From positions 1 to 34,162 of the forward strand of contig JAJPJG010000058.1 in assembly GCA_021324395.1 (NCBI GenBank): DNA of 34,162 bases. The letters run 5' to 3'. The notes beneath the pieces are model-generated. The model was not told the DNA's origin, searched no databases, and was given only the letters and a program-made list of their open reading frames with translations. This document shows, in pieces, positions 8,059 through 14,748 of this stretch. The stretch is from Spartobacteria bacterium. GTDB lineage: Bacteria > Verrucomicrobiota > Verrucomicrobiia > Chthoniobacterales > Chthoniobacteraceae. Position numbers and translations under genes: made by a program. How positions within the stretch are numbered: position 1 is the first letter of the stretch; each line of letters begins with the position of its first letter.

Positions 8059-8985
8059 ATGAAAAATATCGCACTAATCATGGCTGTGGCTGGGCTGGCG
8101 CTCGAAACGCCATCTGTTACCCTAGCCGCACAATCTGACACAACGTCATCCAAAACTACTACCTTGAGCACGGCAGAATCGAGCTGGTCGGAGCGATGGC
8201 AGAAGCTGGAGAGTGAGCTGGACAAGGTATTCCATGATACTGTGTCGAAGCTACGGCCCGCGACGAAGGAGAAGGAGATGACGTTCAGCTCTTCGGTGGA
8301 TGTCCGAGAAAAGCCGGATGCTTATGTGGCAAGTGTTTATTTGCCTAAAAGCGATGAGTCCAATGTAAAAGTCACATTTGAAAACGGATCGCTTCACATA
8401 TCCGCCAACGACAAGACAGCGGACGCTTACGAGGAGAATATCATCATCCCCGGACCAGTGAAGGCGGACAAGATGAAGGTCGAGCACAAGGAAGGGCTCA
8501 TAATAGCGACTTTGCCAAAAGAAACGGCAGGCGTTGCGACCGTTCCCACTCCTGCTCCTGCATTTGAGCCATGGACAGAAGACTGGGACCAGCAAGTCGT
8601 CCGTGAAATGCAACGGATGCAGGATCGGATGGATCAAATGACACGCGACCTGTTGTCAGGGGTGCCGAATGAGCCGGTTATTACTCAGCAGCCTTTCTTC
8701 GGTTCCACTGTAAACTTGGAGAACGAGAAAGATAAGTATGTCGTGCATTTCTACCTGCCGGATCGTGATCTTTCCAACGTGAAGGTAGAGGTAAAGGATA
8801 AGCAACTCCATCTCATCGCGTCGGAACAATCAAAGAAAGAAACGGCAAGTAAGACAGCCGCAAGTTCCGAATACTCTGCGGGTGAATACTCACAGATGAT
8901 CACGTTGCCAGGTCCTGTTCATGCGGATCAGATGAAGATCGACCGCAAAGAAGGAACTGTAACTGTGACTCTGCCAAAGGCGTAA
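8059..8985 (+). CDS. exported protein with two alpha-crystallin (Hsp20) domains
   Basis: The protein has 308 residues. The ATG at 8059 is preceded by GGGAG at 8046-8050 and starts a signal peptide (MKNIALIMAVAGLALETPS) with a likely cleavage near TLAAQ. Two Hsp20-like domains follow. The first is at about residues 74-155 (FSSSVDVREKPDAYVASVYL ... GLIIATLPKE) and the second at about 214-308 (VNLENEKDKYVVHFYLPDRD ... GTVTVTLPKA), joined by a Pro-rich and then Met/Gln/Asp-rich helical linker. Both repeat the IxxPGPVxAD-(K/Q)MK pattern, so they arose by internal duplication. Ordinary small heat shock proteins are cytoplasmic with one domain of this kind, so an exported tandem form is unusual. It may protect envelope proteins from aggregation. 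It stands alone, without a chaperone operon. Confidence 0.85.
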   Translation: MKNIALIMAVAGLALETPSVTLAAQSDTTSSKTTTLSTAESSWSERWQKLESELDKVFHDTVSKLRPATKEKEMTFSSSVDVREKPDAYVASVYLPKSDESNVKVTFENGSLHISANDKTADAYEENIIIPGPVKADKMKVEHKEGLIIATLPKETAGVATVPTPAPAFEPWTEDWDQQVVREMQRMQDRMDQMTRDLLSGVPNEPVITQQPFFGSTVNLENEKDKYVVHFYLPDRDLSNVKVEVKDKQLHLIASEQSKKETASKTAASSEYSAGEYSQMITLPGPVHADQMKIDRKEGTVTVTLPKA

Positions 8986-9100
8986 GGAGGAGACGTAAGC
9001 CCCGGGCCTCAATGCAGTGCTGAAAAATAGGAATGGGCGAAAGCCGGATTACGTGAAGTTGTAAAGCTACGAAAAAATTGGCACGCCCTCAGCGCGGCTG

Positions 9101-9364
9101 TCATCCGCCGGCATCTTCATTCTGATAGATGGCTTGCTGATGTTGCCGGACAGCCTGCACTTTTTGTCTCGCCTTCGCAAACGCGGGAAGCGCAATGCCG
9201 GTGAGAATTGCCACCAGGTAAACAGTCACCGCCACTCCAAAAATGCCGTAGCGAGCTCCCGGGCAAAACAACGCGAGCAGGTAGGCAAGCGGATTTCGTC
9301 GGGGGCGAACTCTGGAGCGGCCTTCTTTTAGATCGAGCAAGTCCGAGACGCGTAGCCAAGGCAT
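9101..9364 (-). CDS. possible small membrane protein, unknown
   Basis: An 87-residue frame starts at an ATG (MPWLRVSDLLDLKEGRSRVR) that overlaps the tRNA fragment on the opposite strand. The middle holds one or two hydrophobic segments (YGIFGVAVTVYLVAILTGIA), followed by a Gln/Lys-rich tail (ALPAFAKARQKVQAVRQHQQ). The LPAFAKARQK piece resembles the start of a pseudopilin stalk helix, but there is no prepilin cleavage site. The overlap with the tRNA remnant suggests the gene was brought, or truncated, at an insertion junction. Function is unknown and it may not be expressed. Confidence 0.4.
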   Translation of the reverse strand: MPWLRVSDLLDLKEGRSRVRPRRNPLAYLLALFCPGARYGIFGVAVTVYLVAILTGIALPAFAKARQKVQAVRQHQQAIYQNEDAGG

Positions 9365-9419
9365 GGACCGCTGATTTGTAATCAGCAGGTCGTCGGTTCG
9401 AACCCGTCTGCCGGCTCCA
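9353..9419 (+). tRNA. tRNA-Thr (anticodon TGT) 3' part, 5' acceptor strand missing
   Basis: Bases 9370-9386 form a perfect anticodon arm: stem GCTGA/TCAGC and loop TTTGTAA, with anticodon TGT at 9377-9379 and U33 in place. The variable loop AGGTC, T-loop TTCGAAC, 3' acceptor strand TGCCGGC, discriminator T and encoded CCA (9417-9419) follow in normal order. The T-stem has one T-T mismatch (9393/9407). Upstream, TAGCC-AA-GGC looks like a D-arm with its loop deleted, and no GCCGGCA strand exists to pair with the 3' acceptor strand. It is therefore a truncated tRNA, the form expected for the duplicated 3' end of a tRNA used as an integration site. A functional tRNA-Thr should exist elsewhere. 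Confidence 0.7.
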
Positions 9420-9466
9420 TCTGCACTAGCGGACGTTCTCGCGGGCCGCTCTGGTTAAGCATTCAG

Positions 9467-10798
9467 TCATTCGCGAAAGCGCGCGAAGCACTCGATAAAA
9501 CCGGTCGCAAAATCCTGCGGTCGCGCTTCGATCCAGCGCTCGATCAGCGGCAGCGGGAAAAATGCGCCGCATTCGATCTCCGCACGGCAAAGCGTGAATG
9601 GTCCATCGTGCTGCGCGCGGTAAAGATGCACGAATTCCCAGCCGGTGTTTTTGCACGCGTCGATTTTCACGACGAGCTCGACCGGCGCGCTCACGCCGAT
9701 TTCTTCGACGATTTCGCGCGCAGCGGTCTCGTCATAGTCGCAGCCTGCATTCACGTGACCCGCGGCGCTCGAATCCCATCGCGATGGATGCACGTCCTTC
9801 CAGCGCGAGCGTTTTTGCAAAAACAGCTCGCCGGCTTTGTTGAAAACAAAAATATGCACGGCGCGGTGCAGCAGTTTTTGCGTGTGGACTTCGTGCCGCG
9901 TGGCGGTGCGCAGCACGCGGTCGTTTTCATCCACGATGTCGAAAACCTCACCGTGGACATCCTGCGCCAGCTTCGGTGGATCGCACGCGAGCAAATTCGT
10001 GAGCGCGATCCACTGCTTGAGCGACAGCTCCTCGGCGCGCGCCGTTTCAGGAAAACCGATCTGTTTCGCAACCGCCGGCCAGTCGTCGGCACTCTGCGCG
10101 CTGATCAATTTGCGGAGCTGCTTCCGGCGCTGTGAAAAGCCTTGTTTTACGAGTGCGTTGAACCGCGCTCCGTCACAATCCTCGAGCTCATCCGGCTCGC
10201 GCGGCGACAAAACTACGACCGCCGACTCGACATTTGGCTCCGGAAAAAAAAAGCCGCCCGGCAGAGTGTGCGCAAGTTTTACGCGCCAGCGCCGCTGCAC
10301 GACGAGTGAGAGCACGCCGTAATCATTCGTGTCCGGCCCGCCGGCAAGCCGCTCGGCAAATTCACGTTGCGTTGTGATAACGACGCGCTCGACCGGCGTT
10401 GGCTCCTCGGTAAAATGGAAAAGGATCGGGCTCGTAACGTAATACGGCAGATTGCCGAGCAGCTTCACCGGTGCACGCGGAAACAGTTCGCGCACGTCAA
10501 ACTGCAGCGCGTCGCGGTGCAAAATCTCGACGCGGTCGTTCTCGAATCGCTCGCGCAGAAATGCCGCAAGCCGCCGATCTTTTTCAATCAACGTTGCGGA
10601 TTTGCACAACGGCAACGCGAATTGCGTCAGCGCGCCAAGTCCCGGACCGATCTCCACGAGATGATCCTGCGGCGTGAGTTCGAGCTGCTCGACAATCCAC
10701 CGCGCGAGGTTTTGATCGTGCAGGAAATTTTGCCCGAGACTTTTGCTTGGCCGCATGTCCAATTCGGCGAGATGACGCCGGATCTCGGAAAGATTCAC
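9467..10798 (-). CDS. rsmA: 16S rRNA dimethyladenosine transferase fused to a C-terminal Nudix domain
   Basis: The 443-residue product starts at a GTG (10796-10798, VNLSEIRRHLAELDMRPSKS), which matches the usual RsmA/KsgA N-terminus. An open frame continues further upstream, but that sequence is a shadow of the next gene. Residues 1-270 are RsmA, which dimethylates two adjacent adenines near the 3' end of 16S rRNA: GQNFLHD (22-28), SAM-binding VEIGPGLGALT (48-58), motif IV NLPYY (116-120) and a C-terminal EELSLKQWIALTNLLA. Without a stop the chain runs into an IPP-isomerase-like Nudix domain (about 283-443) with box GHVNAGCDYDETAAREIVEE at 347-366, continuing IGV. Box Glu at position 7 is Cys353, but the metal-binding REIVEE core is intact. 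The start overlaps the upstream stop (GTGA), implying translational coupling. Confidence 0.92.
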   Translation of the reverse strand: MNLSEIRRHLAELDMRPSKSLGQNFLHDQNLARWIVEQLELTPQDHLVEIGPGLGALTQFALPLCKSATLIEKDRRLAAFLRERFENDRVEILHRDALQFDVRELFPRAPVKLLGNLPYYVTSPILFHFTEEPTPVERVVITTQREFAERLAGGPDTNDYGVLSLVVQRRWRVKLAHTLPGGFFFPEPNVESAVVVLSPREPDELEDCDGARFNALVKQGFSQRRKQLRKLISAQSADDWPAVAKQIGFPETARAEELSLKQWIALTNLLACDPPKLAQDVHGEVFDIVDENDRVLRTATRHEVHTQKLLHRAVHIFVFNKAGELFLQKRSRWKDVHPSRWDSSAAGHVNAGCDYDETAAREIVEEIGVSAPVELVVKIDACKNTGWEFVHLYRAQHDGPFTLCRAEIECGAFFPLPLIERWIEARPQDFATGFIECFARFRE

Positions 10799-11349
10799 GC
10801 GGCGTTTTTTTGTTTTCGATTTGTCGCCCGTCGAAAAATTCTCCGCGCATCGGCGATTGAGACGCCCTCGATAAAATACGCCGTCGCCGACCTGCCGATG
10901 GCGTAAGTGCCCGCGCCCGCGATTGCGCCGGAGATCGCGTTGCCCCAGACCGGAAACAGCTTCAACAGCGCGCGCGAACCTTCGCGCAGAACGAGCGCGA
11001 CACCGAGATTCGTGCCGAGCGCCGCGATGAATTCGGCTGCGGCGCGCATGCCGATGTCGCGTCCGCTGACGTAAGCGATGCCGGTGACCATCGTGATTTG
11101 CACCGTGGTGAGAATCGGAAAATCGGCGAGCGGGATCGGCTCGAACGCGACCGTGGTGCAAAGTGCCGCGCTGGTTTCGACGATGCTTCGCGCCGCTTCG
11201 AGCTTCACCGCGCGCTCCTCCGAACGCCGCGCTGCTTCGAGTTTTCCGTGCGAAAACAAATCGCGAATCGCGCGTGCGTGATCGACGACGGAGCCGCGGA
11301 TTGCTTTCGGCAGTTTGCCCGCGAGTTTTTCGAGATTCGGCAGCTTCAC
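10795..11349 (-). CDS. DUF697-type membrane protein
   Basis: About 184 residues from the GTG at 11347-11349 (MKLPNLEKLAGKLPKAIRGS). A TTG at 11367 would add six residues and cannot be excluded. The N-terminal half is charged and helical (ARRSEERAVKLEAARSIVET). The second half is the DUF697 domain: PIPLADFPILTTVQITMVTG, GRDIGMRAAAEFIAALGTN, then PVWGNAISGAIAGAGTYAIG and ATAYFIEG. DUF697 occurs in YcjF-like inner-membrane proteins and fused to GTPases, and its exact role is unknown. The TGA stop overlaps the GTG start of rsmA, so the two are co-translated. The link to ribosome maturation is suggested only by that pairing. Confidence 0.82.
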   Translation of the reverse strand: MKLPNLEKLAGKLPKAIRGSVVDHARAIRDLFSHGKLEAARRSEERAVKLEAARSIVETSAALCTTVAFEPIPLADFPILTTVQITMVTGIAYVSGRDIGMRAAAEFIAALGTNLGVALVLREGSRALLKLFPVWGNAISGAIAGAGTYAIGRSATAYFIEGVSIADARRIFRRATNRKQKNAA

Positions 11350-11391
11350 AGTTTCACTCTCGCGCAATCATCGCATGCCGCAAACGCAGAG

Positions 11392-11865
11392 TTAAAGCAC
11401 CGCGAGCAGTTGCGCGACGTGCTCGGCCGGTTTCACCTTGCGCAAAATCGCGCGGATGCTCTGGTCGGGCCCGATTACAAACGTGCTGCGCTCGGCGCCC
11501 ATGTATTTTTTGCCATACATGCTTTTTTCGATCCAGACGCCATAGTCCTCGACGATTTTTTTTGTTTCATCGCTTAAGAGCGGAAACGGCAGCGAAAACT
11601 TATCGATAAACTTCCGATGACTCTTTGCTGAGTCGATGCTGACGCCGAAAATTTCCGCTTTCCGGTCGAACTGCATCCACGCATCGCGCAATCCGCATGC
11701 TTGCGTGGTGCATCCGGGCGTGTCGTCTTTCGGGTAAAAATAAAGAACGACCGTCCGGCCTTTGAAATCGCCGAGCGAGACTTCCGCGCCATCGCCATAT
11801 TTTCCGCCGACAGCGACGGTTTTGAATGGCGGAGCGGGATCGCCGACTTTTAACTCGTTCGGCAA
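11392..11865 (-). CDS. bcp: thioredoxin-dependent thiol peroxidase (peroxiredoxin Q/BCP)
   Basis: The 157-residue protein is full length for the BCP/PrxQ family. The active site is YPKDDTPGCTTQACGLRD with peroxidatic Cys52 and, five residues later, Cys57 as the expected resolving cysteine. Other family motifs are FKGRTVVLYFYP, GVSIDSAKSHRKFIDKFSLP and GAERSTFVIGPD. The enzyme reduces hydrogen and organic peroxides in the cytoplasm using thioredoxin. The start is an ATG at 11863-11865, only 4 bases after the stop of a tiny Cys-rich lipoprotein gene, so the two probably share an mRNA. A 42-base gap separates it from the DUF697 gene. Confidence 0.95.
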   Translation of the reverse strand: MPNELKVGDPAPPFKTVAVGGKYGDGAEVSLGDFKGRTVVLYFYPKDDTPGCTTQACGLRDAWMQFDRKAEIFGVSIDSAKSHRKFIDKFSLPFPLLSDETKKIVEDYGVWIEKSMYGKKYMGAERSTFVIGPDQSIRAILRKVKPAEHVAQLLAVL

Positions 11866-11869
11866 GGCG

Positions 11870-12016
11870 TTAATGATTCGTCGCGCAGCAGGCGGCGCCC
11901 TTTTTCATCGGGCATTCTTTTTTGCCGTTCATGGCACACTGTTTGGTGGGCTTTGTTGTCTGGCACGCGGCGAACGCGGCGATGAGCGTGATGCTGAGCA
12001 GGAGGTTTTTCATCAT
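11870..12016 (-). CDS. 48-aa cysteine-rich lipoprotein
   Basis: A 48-codon frame starts at paired ATGs (12011-12016). The signal peptide MMKNLLLSITLIAAFAAC ends in a lipobox-like FAAC with Cys18 as the lipid anchor. The short mature part (QTTKPTKQCAMNGKKECPMK, then KGAACCATNH) holds four more cysteines (27, 35, 43, 44) and a terminal histidine, with a C-x7-C-x7-CC spacing. This suggests metal binding or disulfide/redox chemistry at the membrane. It ends 4 bases before bcp, supporting a link to peroxide or metal stress. I know of no named family. The lipobox, basic N-terminus and operon position argue that it is a real gene. Confidence 0.68.
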   Translation of the reverse strand: MMKNLLLSITLIAAFAACQTTKPTKQCAMNGKKECPMKKGAACCATNH

Positions 12017-12052
12017 GTGTTGATCTTTCACAACGCCGACACGACGTCAACG

Positions 12053-12415
12053 TTACCAGCCGAAAACGTGGCGACGCGAAACGTAACCGCGGCTCCGGTA
12101 TTGCGCTTCCACGTCAGAAAGAAGATCCGAAAGCGAATAGCAATCGTCGTGCAAACGCCGCGGACTGATTTCGCGATCATGCAGCGCTTTTTTAACGGTG
12201 TGCAGGCCGACATCGACGCGATATAACTCTTCGCGAATGCGAGGACTGGAGCCGAAACGTTCGCGCTGCTCGAGAACTCGCGTGAATCGCGCGTCGAGAT
12301 CGCCCACAAATTTTTCGATGTTGTGGTAATCATCACGATCGTAGTGGTGATCGGCGCGCGCGGGCAGCGCGCAAATAGTTAGCAGCATCGCAAGGAGCAG
12401 GATGAGTTTTTTCAT
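12053..12415 (-). CDS. small secreted protein, unknown
   Basis: A 120-residue protein starts at the ATG 12413-12415 with a clear signal peptide (MKKLILLLAMLLTICALPAR, cleavage near ARA-DHH). An open frame extends upstream but reads antisense-like sequence. The mature part is charged and mostly helical: His/Asp-rich start (DHHYDRDDYHN), then VGDLDARFTRVLEQRERFG, and it ends in RSRGYVSRRHVFGW. I do not recognise a family. It lies 36 bases upstream of the lipoprotein gene and 46 bases after the AEC permease gene, all on the minus strand, so a common transcript is likely. The His/Asp-rich N-terminus could bind metal, but that is speculation. Confidence 0.7.
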   Translation of the reverse strand: MKKLILLLAMLLTICALPARADHHYDRDDYHNIEKFVGDLDARFTRVLEQRERFGSSPRIREELYRVDVGLHTVKKALHDREISPRRLHDDCYSLSDLLSDVEAQYRSRGYVSRRHVFGW

Positions 12416-12461
12416 GGAATCTAAATTTTGAAACAACAGACGGCGCGAGATCGAGTCGTAT

Positions 12462-13427
12462 TCAAACGCCAATAAAAGCCAGACCGGCACGAATCCAAAA
12501 CGGGATCGTGGCGAATGCGGCGATGGACGTGAACAGCACCACTTGCAATGCGATTTTCGGATCTCCATTGTAATGCTTCGCGATGATGATCGGCATCATC
12601 GCCGCGGGCATAGCGGCTTGCACGACGATGACGTGTTTCAGCTCAACCGAGCACGGAAGCCACTTTGCAATCGCGAGGAAGAACAGCGGCAGAATGCCAT
12701 TGCGCAACAAGCACGCGCCGGTCGCGATGTGCAGACCGCCGCGCGGATGCAGCTCGGCAATGAAATCGGCGTAAGTTGCGCCTGTTAAAACGAGCGCCAG
12801 CGGAACGGCGCATTGTCCCAGTGAATGAGAGGCGCGCAGCGAAAAATCCGGCAACCACGTGCGAGCGCCACAAAAGTTGAGCACGACGCAAATGATGATT
12901 GCGATGACCGGCGCGTTCAGGATTTTCCGCCACTCGCGACGCGGAGAAACGGCGGCGAGAATCAAGCTCGCGCCAATCCAAATCGAAACTTCCGCGCCAA
13001 GATTGTGCGTGAAAAGCACGCCCATCGTCTGCTTGTCGAACACAGCTTCGATAATCGGGATCGCGGTGTAGCCGTAGTTATACATGCCGGTCGAGTAGAC
13101 GAAGGTGCGCGCCTCTTTTCCGCGCGACAGTCGCATCGCGCGCGCGCCGAGCCAGCACAGACCGAAGCCGAGGAAGCACGTGCCGAGTCCAACCAACGGC
13201 GGCAGCGCGAGGTTGCCCGCATTTTTCAGCGCCGGATTTCCGATGATCGTATCGGCGATCAGGCATGGGTAGAAAAGATTCACCGTCGCGCGAAGCAAGC
13301 TGTGATCGGCCTCCGCGGTCAGCCAACGCGCGCGACGAATGACGAAGCCGATAGCAATCATCGTGTATACAGGCGCGACCGCATGGAGTAGCAGCCAGTA
13401 ATTTAAATTTTCGAGCGCAGGGTTCAA
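12462..13427 (-). CDS. AEC-family permease (auxin efflux carrier superfamily)
   Basis: A 321-residue integral membrane protein with about ten hydrophobic segments. Family-typical segments are HAVAPVYTMIAIGFVIRR at the N-terminus, GMYNYGYTAIPIIEAVFD in the middle (the N-Y/N-x-G unwound helix region of AEC proteins) and VVQAAMPAAMMPIIIAKHYN near the end. Bacterial AEC transporters move organic acids or small metabolites, and the substrate here cannot be told. The start is a TTG (13425-13427) giving MNPALENLNYWLLLHAVAP, and no in-frame ATG fits better. It diverges from the DUF72 gene with 46 bases between the starts, so the two promoters must share a very short region. Confidence 0.88.
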   Translation of the reverse strand: MNPALENLNYWLLLHAVAPVYTMIAIGFVIRRARWLTAEADHSLLRATVNLFYPCLIADTIIGNPALKNAGNLALPPLVGLGTCFLGFGLCWLGARAMRLSRGKEARTFVYSTGMYNYGYTAIPIIEAVFDKQTMGVLFTHNLGAEVSIWIGASLILAAVSPRREWRKILNAPVIAIIICVVLNFCGARTWLPDFSLRASHSLGQCAVPLALVLTGATYADFIAELHPRGGLHIATGACLLRNGILPLFFLAIAKWLPCSVELKHVIVVQAAMPAAMMPIIIAKHYNGDPKIALQVVLFTSIAAFATIPFWIRAGLAFIGV

Positions 13428-13473
13428 ATCAACGTCAGTTGCGAATCTTAACTAGGAACCGCAAACTTTTGCG

Positions 13474-14220
13474 ATGGCAGGAAAAATTTACATCGGCACC
13501 AGCGGCTGGATTTACAAAGGCTGGGCGAAGACATTTTACCCGGAAAATATCCGTGGCACCGCGCTGCTCGCATATTACGCACAGCATTTTCCGACTGTCG
13601 AAATCAACGCCTCGTTCTATCGTTTGCCCGAGAAAAAAACGTTCATCGGCTGGCGCGAGCGTGCGCCGCGCGGATTCATCTACGCCGTGAAAGGCAGCCG
13701 CACGGTGACGCATTTTAAAAAGTTGATGCCCGGCGCGAAATCGTTCGACCTGCTTCTTTCGTATGCGACCGAACTGCACGAGCATCTCGGGCCGATCCTC
13801 TGGCAGTTGCCCGGCGCTTTTAAAAAAAATGCGCAGCGGCTCGATGAGTTCTGCGCGAGCCTGCCGCGCGGGATGCGCAACGCGATGGAATTTCGTGATT
13901 GCTCGTGGCTCGATGACGAAATCTTCGGCATTTTGCGCAAACACAATGTCGCGAATGTCTCGCTCAGCTCGCTCGGGATGCCGATGAATCTCGATGTGAC
14001 GGCGGATTTTATTTACGTGCGTTTTCACGGGCTGGAAGGCGGCGCGGCGCACGACTACACGCGCGCCGAGTTGGAGCCGTGGGCGGTGCATTTGAAAAGT
14101 TGCGCGCGCAAAAACATCGATGCTTTCGTTTATTTTAACAACGACATCAACACGCGCGCGCCGGGAAACGCGAAGATGCTGGTGGAAATGGTCGGCAAAA
14201 ACGCCGTGCTGCCGCACTAG
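13474..14220 (+). CDS. DUF72 (YecE-like) protein
   Basis: 248 residues from the ATG at 13474. The N-terminus IYIGTSGWIYKGWAKTFYPE and the segment HFPTVEINASFYRLPEKKTF are diagnostic of DUF72. FIYVRFHGLEGG and the C-terminal DAFVYFNNDINTRAPGNAKM match the second conserved half. The fold is a TIM barrel of unproven activity, and proposed roles in nucleic acid or Fe-S metabolism are unsettled. A long open frame on the opposite strand (13435-14445) is an artefact of codon bias. The stop codon shares the palindrome CTAG with the stop of the convergent gene. A second DUF72 gene runs off the right edge of the window. Confidence 0.92.
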   Translation: MAGKIYIGTSGWIYKGWAKTFYPENIRGTALLAYYAQHFPTVEINASFYRLPEKKTFIGWRERAPRGFIYAVKGSRTVTHFKKLMPGAKSFDLLLSYATELHEHLGPILWQLPGAFKKNAQRLDEFCASLPRGMRNAMEFRDCSWLDDEIFGILRKHNVANVSLSSLGMPMNLDVTADFIYVRFHGLEGGAAHDYTRAELEPWAVHLKSCARKNIDAFVYFNNDINTRAPGNAKMLVEMVGKNAVLPH

Positions 14221-14684
14221 CGTTTCTTTTTCGAGCCGAGCACGCGGAATTTTTTCTCGAGCATGGCGATGTCCTGCGGCAGCAAACCGCGCGGAATCGT
14301 GATGATTCCGTCGCTGACGCGCTTGTCGATTTGCATGTCGATGACCTGCCGGCCGTTCACGATCGCGACGAGCGAATGACCGCGATGCTCCGTGCTGAGC
14401 ATCTCGAGATCGAATCGCCCGTGCTCGTCGAATTTGAACGCGCAACCCATCGTGCCGTCATCTGCGGGAAACGGATAAATGGCGGCAATGTCGCGCTCGG
14501 TGAATGACGGAATCTTTTCCACGTAAGCCTGCCGCGGCGGATAATGCAGGGTCGCAGGAATCGCAAAAGTCGAAGTGTCCTGCGCGTTTGCCTCGAGGTG
14601 AAAATGCACGGTGACTTGTGACTGCTTTTTCGCGAAAGCAACGAACATCAGCGCGAGCAACGGCAGCAAAAATCGGAGACGCAT
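14217..14684 (-). CDS. secreted protein with SecD-P1-like domain
   Basis: 155 residues starting at the ATG 14682-14684 with a signal peptide (MRLRFLLPLLALMFVAFAKK). The mature part includes QVTVHFHLEANAQD, then MGCAFKFDEHGRFDLEMLST and HSLVAIVNGRQVIDMQIDKR followed by VSDGIITIPRGL. The last two stretches closely resemble the periplasmic head (P1) of SecD, where Phe-Asp-x-x-Gly and LAIxLDGxVxxxPxI alternate before a gain-of-Gly segment. No transmembrane translocase part is present, so this is a free-standing version of that domain. Function is unknown. It diverges from a BsuPI-like gene (64 bases between starts) and converges on the DUF72 gene with overlapping stops. Confidence 0.75.
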   Translation of the reverse strand: MRLRFLLPLLALMFVAFAKKQSQVTVHFHLEANAQDTSTFAIPATLHYPPRQAYVEKIPSFTERDIAAIYPFPADDGTMGCAFKFDEHGRFDLEMLSTEHRGHSLVAIVNGRQVIDMQIDKRVSDGIITIPRGLLPQDIAMLEKKFRVLGSKKKR

Positions 14685-14748
14685 CGCCGGAGTCTGCGGC
14701 GAACCAAATGCGTTTGCAACCCGCGAGCCGCTGGGCTACGAAAACCGC

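Noticed and set aside
9346..9419. intact functional tRNA-Thr
   Set aside because: No 5' strand pairs with the TGCCGGC acceptor strand, and the D-loop is missing.
10799..11161. N-terminal extension of the rsmA frame by 121 codons
   Set aside because: This part is the DUF697 gene read in another frame. The RsmA family N-terminus and GTGA coupling place the start at 10798.
12825..13391. 188-codon plus-strand frame
   Set aside because: It is antisense to the AEC permease, highly Arg-rich and without membrane segments or motifs.
13435..14445. 336-codon open frame on the minus strand
   Set aside because: It is antisense to the DUF72 gene, Arg/His-rich with no motif. GC-biased codons leave the opposite frame open.
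14611..14748. N-terminal extension of the BsuPI-like protein
   Set aside because: It overlaps the divergent secreted-protein gene and removes the signal peptide that starts at 14749.
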